A DNA stretch of 64,000 nucleotides from Ophiura sarsii (taxonomy: Eukaryota; Echinodermata; Ophiuroidea; Amphilepidida; Ophiuridae): positions 8,451,109 through 8,515,108 of the forward strand of contig CM069452.1 of NCBI GenBank assembly GCA_035610835.1, in the 5' to 3' direction. Every line of letters starts with the position of its first letter. Positions within the stretch are counted from its first letter, which is position 1. Positions 24,701 through 36,700 of the stretch are shown in pieces. The position numbers and the translations under genes are program-made. The notes beneath the pieces were generated by a model, which was given only the letters and a program-made list of their open reading frames with translations, was not told where the DNA came from and did no database searches.

Positions 24701-27700
24701 GACCCCTAGTGACCCCAAATATTTTTTGATTTTAAAAACCAAACTATTGTACATGCGTACGGTCAAAAGGAATATGTTGACCAATTCTGACGATCATAGG
24801 TCATTTCACTAAATTGCAAATGCGTTTTTAGTGAAAATCACGTTTTGACCCCTAGTGACCTTTTCTTGACCTCTGACCCAAAACTTGTAATTGACTTTTT
24901 TGCTTGGCTGATCAATGCGCACAAGAAAAAAGTAATTTTGTTAAAATCGGAGCATGACTTAAGATTTTCACCTGTATAGTTCAATGACCTCTAGTGACCT
25001 CGTGTGACATGTCACTTTTAGTGCAGGAGCAACCTATATGAACATGGTCAAGGGGAATCTTTTGACCAATTCTGACAATCATCAGTCATTTTCCCTCGGA
25101 CAAGTAGCATTTTGAGTGAATGGAGTGAACATTTACATTTAGACCCCTAGTGACCTTTTCTTGACCTTTGACCCAAAACTTATGATTGACTTTTTTTCTT
25201 AGCTGATCAATGCGCACAAGAAAAAAGTAGTCCCGTCAAAATCGGGGCATGTCTTAAGATTTTCACCTGTATAGTTCAATGACCTCTAGTGACCCCGTGT
25301 GACATGTCACTTTTAGTGCAGGAGCAACCTATATGAACATGGTCAAGGGAAATCTTTTGACCAATTCTGACAATCATCAGTCATTTTCCCTCGGACAAGT
25401 AGGGTTTTGAGTGAATGGAGTAAAATTTACATTTTGACCCCTAGTGACCCCAAATATTTTTTGATTTTAAAAACCGAACTATTGTACATGTGTACGGTCA
25501 AAAGGAATATGTTGACTAATTCTGACGATCATAGGTCATTTACCTAAATTGCAAATGCGTTTTAAGTGAAAATCACGTTTTGACCCCTAGTGACCCCTGT
25601 GTGACGTTTGACCACTTATGCTTTGAAACCTGAGTAGTGGTGCACACAAGTGTACTTGTGACCAAGTTTGATCAAAATCGGCCCAACGGTTACGGCGCAG
25701 GAGGTCAGAGGTCAGAAGGCCAAGAAGAAGAAGAAGAAGAAACAGCACGAATACAGTATATTAGTCGTTTTTCGACTAATATAAGAAAGAAGAAGAAGAA
25801 GAAACAGGACAAATACAGTATATTAGTCGTTTCTCGACTAATATAAAGAACTAGACATGACCTGTGATCGGAGATCACGAATATTAGTCGGGTGTGTTAC
25901 ATGTTAACCCCTTCGAGTGGTAAATGGAGTAAATAAATACAGTTGAACCCCTAGTGACCTTTTCTTGACCTCTGACCCAAAACTTGTAATTGACTTTTTT
26001 GCTTGGCTGATCAATGCGCACAAGAAAAAGGTAGTCCCGTCAAAATCGGAGCATGTTTTAAGATTTTCACTTGTAAAGTTCAATGACCTCTAGTGACCCC
26101 GTGTGACATGTCACTTTTAGTGGAGAAGGACCCTATATGAACATGGATGAGAGGAACCTTTTGACTAATTCTGACAATCATAGGTCATTTCCTCTCGGAC
26201 AAGTAGCATTTTGAGTGAATGGAGTGAAAATTTACATTTTGACCCCTAGTGACCCCAAATATTTTTTGATTTTAAAAACCGAACTATTGTACATGCGTAC
26301 GGTCAAAAGGAATATGTTGACCAATTCTGACGATCCTAGGTCATTTCACTAAATTGCAAATGCGTTTTTAGTGAAAATCACGTTTTGACCCCTAGTGACC
26401 TTTTCTTGACCTCTGACCCAAAACTTGTAATTGACTTTTTTGCTTGGCTGATCAATGCGCACAAGAAAAAAGTAGTCCCGTTAAAATCGGAGCATGTCTT
26501 AAGATTTTCACCTGTATAGTTCAATGACCTCTAGTGACCTCGTGTGACATGTCACTTTTAGTGGAGAAGGACCCTATATGGACATGGATAAGAGGAATCT
26601 TTTGACTAATTCTGACAATCATAGGTCATTATCTCTTGGACAAGTAGTATTTTGAGTGCGAGGAGTGAAAATGTACATTTTGACCCCTAGTGACCTTTTC
26701 TTGACCTTTGATATTAACAATATGATTGACTTTTGTTCTTGTCTCATCAATGCCCACAAAATAAAAGAAACTCGGTCAAAATCGGAGCATGCGTTATATT
26801 TTCCCACTGTAAAGTTCAATGACCCCTAGTGACCCCGTTTGATATGTCACTTTTAGTGTGGAAGGACCCTATATGAACATTGATCCAAGGAATCTTTTGA
26901 CCAATTCTGAGTATCATCAGTCATTTTCCCTCGGACAAGTAGGGTTTTGAGTGAATGGAGTAAAATTTACATTTTGACCCCTAGTGACCCCAAATGATTT
27001 TTAATTTTAAAAACCGTTCTTTTGTACATGCGTACGGTCAAAAGGAATATGTGGACCAATTTTGACGATCATAGGTCATTTCACTAAATTGCAAATGCGT
27101 TTTTAGTAAAAATCACGTTTTGACCCCTAGTGACCCCTGTGTGACCTTTGACCCCTTATGCTTTTCAACCTGAGTAGTGGTGCACATAAGGGTTCTTATG
27201 ACCAAATATGGTCAAAATCGGCTCAACGGTTACGGAGCTATAGGTCCCATGACAGAAAAAGAAGAAGACGAAGAAAGAAACAGGACGAATACAGTATATT
27301 AGTCGTTTCTCGACTAATATAAGAAAGAAACAGGACAAATACAGTATATTAGTCGTTTCTCGACTAATATAAGAAAGAAAATGACTTTAGCTTTATGTGG
27401 ACACCGGTATGACATTCATACGTTATACCCAGCCATCTTCATGTACATAGCTCAGTAGGCCTACAAACACAGTTGGTCGAGATGCGTCCTATACTAGAAT
27501 ACAGCATCAATTCTGTTGTATTTGCGTGTGGTCTCGCTGTACGTAAAGTGGCCCCATGAATTCAATATGCAGACATGCCAACCTTGTAATTTGGTTTGTA
27601 ATATTCTATAGACCCAATGAGATTATTTTGCGCATAACCCTAACCCTACCAATTACCACAAAATACCACGACCCAGCCTGTTTGTATCCGGCGTGGAAGT

Positions 27701-30700
27701 TTTTAGATGAAAAAATGGGCCCAGTCTATATACTGCGCGAAACAGCCTTGACACTGGTGGTGTAATGGAAAATCCCACGCCCCGTGTCCCGGAGGTCCAT
27801 GGTTCAAATCCCAGGGGGTCGCGGCGATATTTTGGGTCACTTTTCCCCCTGCGAGGAAAAAATGTCTGAAAAAAAAATCCAGTCTGGAACTACCTGCTGA
27901 TTGGTCAGAAAGATGAATGTGAGATATTTTCAAAGCAGTATTTTAATTGGATGTTCAAATGAGTATAACTTGCTATTAACCAATCATAGGCACTGTTATA
28001 TAGGCAGGTAGTTTTTTCCACTCCGTCTGCACTTTTTTTATTCATGATTATAAGAATTTACTAAATCTTGCAGCATGTGGCCTCCTGAGCAAGAATCATA
28101 CAAGAAACACTATGGCTGTCACACCAACTTCACATAATGTGTAAACAAATCCATGTAGCGTGTGCTGCATATGTTGGATCATGTTATTACACCCGTTGAT
28201 GCTGTGTGAGCCCACAAACAAGTTCCCGCCCTAGTGCATCATCAATTGCGTATCTCGTAGCTCCGTTCACGCTTGTGGAAACTTATTTGTTCAAGGCTAT
28301 AGTAGGCATGTGTACTAATGCCATCATTGTCAAAGTTAAACCTTTTTTACCAGGTAATTGTTACTTTATAATTATTTTCCAGAAATGCTCCAGCCCAGTC
28401 AGCTCTCTGTGTATACACACTAACTGATATCCACAACGTGTTTCAAACCAGCAAATTCAGAGGGACTGTGGCTAATAATATTCAATCAAGCACTAATATA
28501 TGGCTAGAAATCCCAGATGCAAATCTTCCACGAACAGGATTCAATGTAAGTTCATCAGTGTTTAACCACACATTGGCTCTTTTTTGACCATTTAGAGTGC
28601 ATTTTATTTTCTTAAAATGATTTCAGTCATATCCCCAATCTGTTTCAAGGAGGTGCATGACAACAAGGTCTACAACCAGATAGTCTACTTCGCACACCCT
28701 GTTTCAAGGAGGTGAATGACAACAAGGTCTACAACCAGTTAGTCTACTTCGCACACCCTGTTTCAAGGTGATGCATGACAACAAGGTCTACAACCAGTTA
28801 GTCTACTTCGCACACCCTGTTTCAAGGAGGTGCATGACAACAAGGTCTACAACCAGTTAGTCAACTTCGCACACCCTGTTTCAAGGAGGTGCATGACAAC
28901 AAGGTCAACAACCAGTTAGTCTACATCGCACACCATGTATTAAGGAGGTTCATGACAACAAGGTCTACAACCAGTTAGTCTACATCGCACACCCTGTATT
29001 AAGGAGGTTCATGACAACAAGGTCTACAACCAGTTAGTCTACTTCGCACACCCTGTTTCAAGGTGATGCATGACAACAAGGTCTACAACCAGTTAGTCTA
29101 CTTCGCACACCCTGTTTCAAGGAGGTGCATGAGGGAGCACAGCACCAAGACGCTCTCCATAGACTTTACTGTTAAAAAAGGCTTACTTAAATGGCTCTAG
29201 TTTCTATATTAGTGCGTTTGGTTCAATGAAATTTTGATATGTTTTACTCACAAGGGTAATCTACAACATATCTCAATATGAAGCAAACTTTCTCGTGCAC
29301 TTTTTTTGCTATAAGCCGCCGCATAACAACGTAGTGATATGCCTACCTAAATTCGGTCTCCGGTCTGGATATCACCGCGTGTGTAAATCGGTCCCTGAAA
29401 TTAAAATAAACTACACATTTCAAACACAACATATTAGTGAAAAATTATATCATAAACCGTCAAAAAATAACTCTCTTTCCCGCCAAATAGGAACTATTGT
29501 CGTACTCAACTTTGATTGATCGCGAACGATAGCGTGTCGCGATACCTATTTGGGTATGTGCTCCCTTATAGAGCACAAATTTGCTCAAAATCATTCAAAA
29601 TTGATATCAACTTTTTCAGCGTGAAATTTTGAACAAACTAGCCAAATAAAATGACAATTGAACACTCCGTTTTTGAAATATGATCTGATCACGGAGGCCG
29701 CATCTTCCGTAAAATCACTATTATTTTCCGTTTTTTGACTCTAGACGCGGCACGCTTTGACTTGTTAGGCCTACACTCACGAAATTCAAACTTTTTGACT
29801 CAAATCCAACTGATTTTGATTATGATCAGTCTCTGATTATGTCGACCTAACCCACCTCTAACACATCAACTGAAATAACGCCGTGTTTTTGTTCAAAAAA
29901 GAGCAACCACACGCCCCCCCCTGTTTTTTTTAAACCGGACAAAGTTGGCCTATGCCATAAATACACTGCCCAGTAGATATCAAAACGCATAGATTTGGGT
30001 GAAACCCGACTTTTATTTATTGCATTGTGTAATACACCTACACTGGATCGGAGCACGCGGGAGATCGGGAACCTTGCGCTATAAGGGAGCACAGCACCAA
30101 GACGCTCTCCATAGACTTTACTGTTAAAAAAGGCTTACTTAAATGGCTCTAGTTTCTATATTAGTGCGTTTGGTTCAATGAAATTTTGATATGTTTTACT
30201 CACAAGGGTAATCTACAACATATCTCAATATGAAGCAAACTTTCTCGTGCACTTTTTTTGCTATAAGCCGCCGCATAACAACGTAGTGATATGCCTACCT
30301 AAATTCGGTCTCCGGTCTGGATATCACCGCGTGTGTAAATCGGTCCGTGAAATTAAAATTGACCTCAAATCACCTAGTTTAAATGTCAGAACATCAACTA
30401 CACATTTCAAACACAACATATTAGTGAAAAATTATATCATAAACCGTCAAAAAAATAACTCTCTTTCCCGCCAAATAGGAACTATTGTCGTACTCAACTT
30501 TGATTGATCGCGACGATAGCGTGTCGAGATACCTATTTGGGTATGTGCTCCCATGACAACAAGGTCAACAACCAGTTAGTCTACATCGCACACCATGTAT
30601 TAAGGAGGTTCATGACAACAAGGTCTACAACCAGTTAGTCTACATCACACACCCTGTTACAAGGAGGTGCATGACAACAAGGTCTACAACCAGTTAGTCT

Positions 30701-33700
30701 ACTACGCACACCCTGTTTCAAGGAGGTGCATGACAACAGGGTCAACAACCAGTTAGTCTACTACGCACACCCTGTTTCAAGGAGGTGCATGACAACAAGG
30801 TCTACAACCAGATAGTCTACATCGCACACCCTGTTTCAAGGAGGTGCATGACAACAGGGTCTACAACCAGTTAGTCTACTACGCACACCCTGTTTCAAGG
30901 AGGTGCATGACAACAGGGTCAACAACCAGTTAGTCTACTACGCACACCCTGTTTCAAGGAGGTGCATGACAACAAGGTCTACAACCAGATAGTCTACATC
31001 GCACACCCTGTTTCAAGGAGGTGCATGACAACAAGGTCTACAACCAGTTAGTCTACATCGCACACCCTGTTTCAAGGAGGTGCATGACAACAAGGTCAAC
31101 AACCAGTTAGTCTACATCGCACACCCTGTATTAAGGAGGTTCATGACAACAAGGTCTACAACCAGTTAGTCTACATCACACACCCTGTTACAAGGAGGTG
31201 CATGACAACAAGGTCTACAACCAGTTAGTCTACTTCGCACACCCTGTCTCAAGGAGGTGCATGACAACAAGGTCTACAACCAGTTAGTCTACTACGCACA
31301 CCCTGTTTCAAGGAGGTGCATGACAACAAGGTCTACAACCAGTTAGTCTACCATGCACACCCTGTTTCAAGGAGGTGCATGACAACAGGGTCTACAACCA
31401 GTTAGTCTACTACGCACACCCTGTTTTAAAGAGGTGCATGACAACAAGGTCTACAACCAGTTAGTCTACATCGCACACCCTGTTTTAAGGAGGTGCATGA
31501 CAACAAGGTCTACAACCAGTTAGTCTACTACGCACACCCTGTTTCAAGGAGGTGCATGACAACAAGGTCTACAACCAGTTAGTCTACCATGCACACCCTG
31601 TTTCAAGGAGGTGCATGACAACAGGGTCTACAACCAGTTAGTCTACTACGCACACCCTGTTTTAAAGAGGTGCATGACAACAAGGTCTACAACCAGTTAG
31701 TCTACATCGCACACCCTGTTTTAAAGAGGTACATGACAACAAGGTCTACAACCAGTTAGTCTGCTACGCACACCCTGTTTCAAGGAGGTGCATGACAACA
31801 AGGTCTACAACCAGTTAGTCAACTTTGCACACCCTGTTTCAAGGAGGTTCATGACAACAAGGTCTACAACCAGTTAGTCTACTTTGCACACCCTATTTTA
31901 AAGAGGTGCATGACAAGGTCTACAACCAGTTAGTCGACTACGCACCCTGTTTCAAGGAGGTGCCTGACAACAAGGTCTACAACCAGTTAGTCAACTTTGC
32001 ACACCCTGTTTCAATGAGATGCATGACAACAAGTTCTACAACCAGTTAGTCAACTTTGCACACCCTCTTTCACGTCCCTGTCACTCTATTGAACAACACA
32101 TTCTGACCATATTAAAAAACTTTGGGGTATTCAACGCAGAAAGTCTCACAAGGAATCAAGCTATGCTTCATGAGCCTAATTTACAACACTGAACTGTGTT
32201 TGTGTACTATCGGGACTACAGGACTCTTCCATTGCACACAACGGGAGTGAAGTACATAATACACACAAAAATGACCGCTTGAAAGATATAAAGATATATT
32301 TTTCTTCACAATAAACATTTACTCACAAGCAATAAAACAATTCAGTAATGTTACAACATCAAATGTTAAATTCAACATTGAATGTGAGGTATTGTGAACA
32401 ATGACGAACTGAATAGATAATGTAATAAACTTGTACATCCCTGTAGCGATAGTCCCGCGACCCATACGTGTGGACCGAAGCCATATTTTGTGTGTATTGT
32501 GTTGTATTGATTTACTGACCAAAATCGGTCACTGGGTTTTATTCATCCTTCATCAAGTCTGTTGTCCCATCCCTTGCTATAGTCAGTGTCAGAGCCTTCT
32601 TTTGTCTTTAAAATGACACACACAAATCGCCAAATTCTGTAAACACTTTTTTTTAAACCCCCAATGTCCCAAATTTGGGGTGGTATTCATTTGTACAGGA
32701 AATCCCCCCCCCCCTCTTTAATTTTTCTCTTGTCATCTTATTATTATATTTATATAATTTTATCACATAGTGCGCCGCACCCAATGCAGATACAACCTTC
32801 CAGAAAAACAATCCTTTACTGGATGAAACTGTACCAAACTACAATTACCAGAGTCAGCGAGATGGCAGTGATCAGCCGTTATTTGCATCTACCCGTGTGC
32901 GATACTCGCAGGTCATTGTTGATAATCGGGGTAGCAGCAGTTTGAGTGCTGCCGTTATATTTATTGGAACTGGTAAGATTTATGTTTGGGGGGGGCGGTT
33001 GTGGGAGGGGGGTTGTGGGAGGGGGGTTAGACAATTTAAAGTGTAATGCTATGATATTGGTCACTGTCATACGAAAAGAGCTAACAAAATCATATGAGGC
33101 ATTATAACATTTTTAAATGGAGTAGGTGTGTGCTGATATTGTAATTACTTTATTTAGTCATTTTAATTGGACCCGCAAAATGTCTGTCATGTGTCATTGG
33201 TTGAGTCGAGTTTGCAAAAAGGGTTGTTCTATTTGTTTATTAAAATATTAAGATCACTTTCCCCAGTCACTTCTCTTAAACTGTTATCATCTGCATGTCT
33301 GAAGGGTAAAAATGCATTAGAAAGAGAACACCAGCACTACTCAAAATATGAACCCGCACGTCCATTATCACATCGTAGTTTTGCAACCAAAATCAAATTT
33401 GTATCTTTTATTCTTTATACATATTGACTGATCTTGTAGCTTAATCCAGAGTCATCTTGTAATCATGATCTTGCATCAACTAGTTTTAACCAGGATTGGA
33501 TCTTCACCTTTTTGGTACCAGCCAGTCAGCAGGTGCTTTTAAAAGTGACCACTCTGACAAGACATTTACCTGCCCATTGTTAAAGGCATATTATGTGATC
33601 TTTTCCAGAGAGCGCCCTCTATTCATGATTTCTTTTAGAAAGTAGATTTTCTTGCAGATTTACATTTCTGATCATAAATCGTACATACATTCCAAGTTAC

Positions 33701-36700
33701 AGAGCGATACGATTCCTAATTATCTCAAAATCTTTGTTTTAGAAGGAATTTAGAGTGAAAATATAAACTGTCGTGTTAACCCGACAGTTTATTTTCACCC
33801 TTAAACCATGATTTTGAAGTAATTAAGAATCGTATCGCCCTATAACTTGGAATGTATTATGTACGATTTATGATCAGAATGTAAATCTGCAAGAAAATCT
33901 GCTTTCAATTTTTTTTCGATGTTGAGGGCGTTCCCTGGAAAGATCACATAATATACCTTTAACTAATTCAAAAGTTTCTGGAGGAATCTACTTGTATCTG
34001 AACTAACACTTAGAGTTTGGAAAAAAGTGTACTTACCAGTCGAGCTACAGGTCCAAAAACGTAAAAATGCTGGTAAAATTCAAATAAAATCCACCATTTT
34101 TTGAGGTAAAAACACCCCTAAAAGTGGGTCAATTTTCAAACCTTCAGTCGCACCCTGTCAAAATCTAATTTGAGTACGCCCCCCCCCCCCCTGGTGACCA
34201 AAGTCCAGCCCTGGTTTTGACATACCGTATTATCCCTATTAAGCGCCCAGGACCTTATATAAGCGCCCACCCCCTTTTTCATAATTCAGTGTCATTTGCA
34301 GTATATTCAAGTCTTTCAGTTTCTTATTTTTCTAAAATCTAAGCTTTAATTTAAAATTATAGATGCTGGTGAGATTTGGAAAGTAACAGACTCTGGAAGT
34401 TCCGATTTCAAGGCGATTACATTATGGCGATCAGTAAGTATAAGATTTCAAGGCAATTACATTATGGCGATCAGTAAGTATAAGATTTCAAAGCAATTAC
34501 ATTATGGCGATCAGTAAGTATAAGATTTCAAGGCAATTACATTATGGCGATCAGTAAGTATAAGATTTCAAAGCAATTACATTATGGCGGTCAGTAAGTA
34601 TAAGATTTCAAGGCAATTACATTATGGCGATCAGTAAGTATAAGATTTCAAGGCAATTACATTATGGCGATCAGTAAGTATAAGATTTCAAGGCGATTAC
34701 ATTATGGCGATCAGTAAGTATAAGATTTCAAGGCGATTACATTATGGCGATCAGTAAGTATAAGATTTCAAGGCAATTACATTATGGCGATCAGTAAGTA
34801 TAAGATTTCAAGGTGATTACATTATGGCGATCAGTAAGTATAAGATTTCAAGGCGATTACATTATGGCGATCAGTAAGTATAAGATTTCAAGGCAATTAC
34901 ATTATGGCGATAATCGTTTTACAAAATTGCGATTTTTCTTTTTTTTCTTCTTTTTTCTTCTTTTTTTTCTTTTTTTTCTTTTTTTTTCTTTTTTTTCTTT
35001 TTTTTCTTTTTTTTCTTCTTCTTTTTTTTCTTCTTTTTTTTTTCCTCTTTTATTTTTTTTTCCCCTTTTTTTTAATTTAATTTAATTTTTAATTTTTTTA
35101 ATTTTTTTCTTTACAGAAAATGTTTTGAAAATATTTGAAATGTTTTGAACAGTTTAAAAACATTTATGTAACTTTTTGAAAGGTTTGGAAATGTGTGGAA
35201 ACTTTCAAATAGAAATTGAAATTCACAATCTTAATACTAGCATTAAATATGATAAAAACAGTAACATTATTACTCCAGCTTACAATAATATCCCTAATTT
35301 GAAGTCTTTGTTATCTGTGTCCTTTTTTTGGTGGACAAGTTAACTTGGACACCTTAGTTTTCAAAAGTGGTTGTAATAAAATCCGAAAATACCGCCAAAT
35401 TCAGTTATTCAGTGCGAAATTAGTACTTTAATGATATTTTATATTAAATGTGTCTATTTACCGTAAATAAAATGGTGCTTTAATTGACAATGTAGCCTTT
35501 AAATAATAAAATATCACATTTTAATTTTCGATTTAGTTTATTGAGTGGATAAGCCAGAGAGTCTCAATGATGTATATCCGTTGTAACTTTCCAGAAAGTA
35601 ATGAGACGTGTGGTCTAGCGGTTGCGTCCTTCGCTTGCCACGCGGAGGACCTGAGGTCAATTCTGCTGAGTGCTGAGAGCCACATCTTTTTTTGTATAAT
35701 ACATTGTTTTGTTTTGTTCTTATTGTTGCACAGCCCAACGGCAGCCCAATCACAGGTCTAGAATTGCTAGATGACAATGGGATGACTTACCTATATGCCA
35801 CCACACATGATCACATCATCAAGGTGGATCTTCAGTATGGGAAAGCTCAGACACAGGATCAATTTAACTGTATATATAAGTCATATTTGTAAGTTAACAT
35901 TATCCATGCGGCTATTGGTTTTCCCATATTCAAAACAGATTTTTCAGAACTTTTCTCAACTTTCAAGGTCTATCTCAAGAATTACTGAACCCATATTAGG
36001 CATGTTTGTACATGTGATGCATTTCTCATATTGTGATTTCAAATATGGAAATGTAATTAAATAATGTTGACATATTTGAAACAATTTTTGAAATTTTAAA
36101 ATGTCGTCTGCAGACGCCGCTTGAAAAGTGTTTAAGTAATGAGACAATAAAACAATTAAATTATTACAGGGTGATCTAACTAATTATGACTATAGTGCCT
36201 AGTTTCCCCTTCATGTTTATTCTTACACTCTTAGTAGTTACACCCATCGTACATGCGCGCACCACACGCTTTGTTTTGATTCGTTGTTCATACAGCGCGG
36301 GTTCACCTATTTTTACTGAGGGTGATATAGAACTTGTTATCATGTATTAAGTTGTTGTCAAAGAGATTAAAAGTTTGCACAACATTGAACCTTTTGATTT
36401 GTATTAGGCCAAGAAAACAAAAATCTGTCTCACACGCAAAAGTATGTGAAGTCACTTTTGCCGCATAACCCTACGCGGTGAGCCTCATTTTGCCTCTTTT
36501 TTTTGGTTGTCACAACAGGGTCGTGCCATTATTCCCCCATCACCATCAGCGCTTGTGCATTGATTTGTCAAATTTCTCTCAAAAGAACACATTGACCAAT
36601 TGGTCCTGGAAGGGTTCAAAATCTGCTGCTTTCAGGGTTGTAGCTACGCTGGGCAGGCCCGCCCGGCACTGGGCCCGGAACTGGGCTGGCCCGCCCGGCA

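Larger units (their letters stand above)
8068..27380 (+). repeat. 19.3-kb tandem array of hairpin-bounded units in gene 1 intron 5
   Basis: Eleven units of 1.0-3.0 kb follow one another head to tail. Each starts CTAGACAT or CTAGAGAT followed by a small hairpin and ATATTAGTCG (ATATTAGTCT in unit 10). The interior consists of roughly 140-160 bp modules separated by TGACCCCTAGTGACC or close variants. Most units end with a fixed end module (pentanucleotide GTGTG, then ACCTTTGACCCCTTATGC), a GAA-rich tract and, in several, a 25-nt hairpin with arms ATATTAGTCG / CGACTAATAT. No protein longer than 88 codons is encoded. Hairpin ends, a GAA microsatellite and tandem core modules recall non-autonomous helentron-like (HINE/pearl-type) elements. 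That class assignment is an inference. Confidence 0.8.
29133..30552 (+). mobile_element. 1420-bp composite element with ATGA target duplication
   Basis: The element splits the minisatellite. ATGA precedes it (29129-29132) and ATGA follows (30553-30556). It starts GGGAGCACA and ends TGTGCTCCC. Two direct copies of one inverted-repeat element flank a 519-bp centre (29566-30084) whose ends TTATAG / CTATAA are also inverted. No transposase is present. Confidence 0.75.

Noticed and set aside
8068..27380. CRISPR-like interpretation of the regular repeats
   Set aside because: Repeats are long, lack unique spacers of constant size, and sit in a eukaryotic intron; no cas genes.
29295..29519. Matching frames MHFFCYKPPHNNVV at 29295 and 30247
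   Set aside because: Both lie inside the two copies of a MITE; sharing is explained by element duplication, with no transposase motif.
32664..32945. 93-codon frame beginning upstream of exon 7
   Set aside because: It overlaps exon 7 in a different frame; the sema frame (CAAPNADTTF...) is the real one.
34813..35085. 90-codon frame rich in phenylalanine
   Set aside because: It is translation of the splice-donor minisatellite followed by a poly T/C tract; low complexity, not a gene.
35870..35875. Alternative donor GTATAT for exon 9
   Set aside because: It would leave phase 1, incompatible with the microexon; the GTAAGT at 35889 gives phase 2, which fits.
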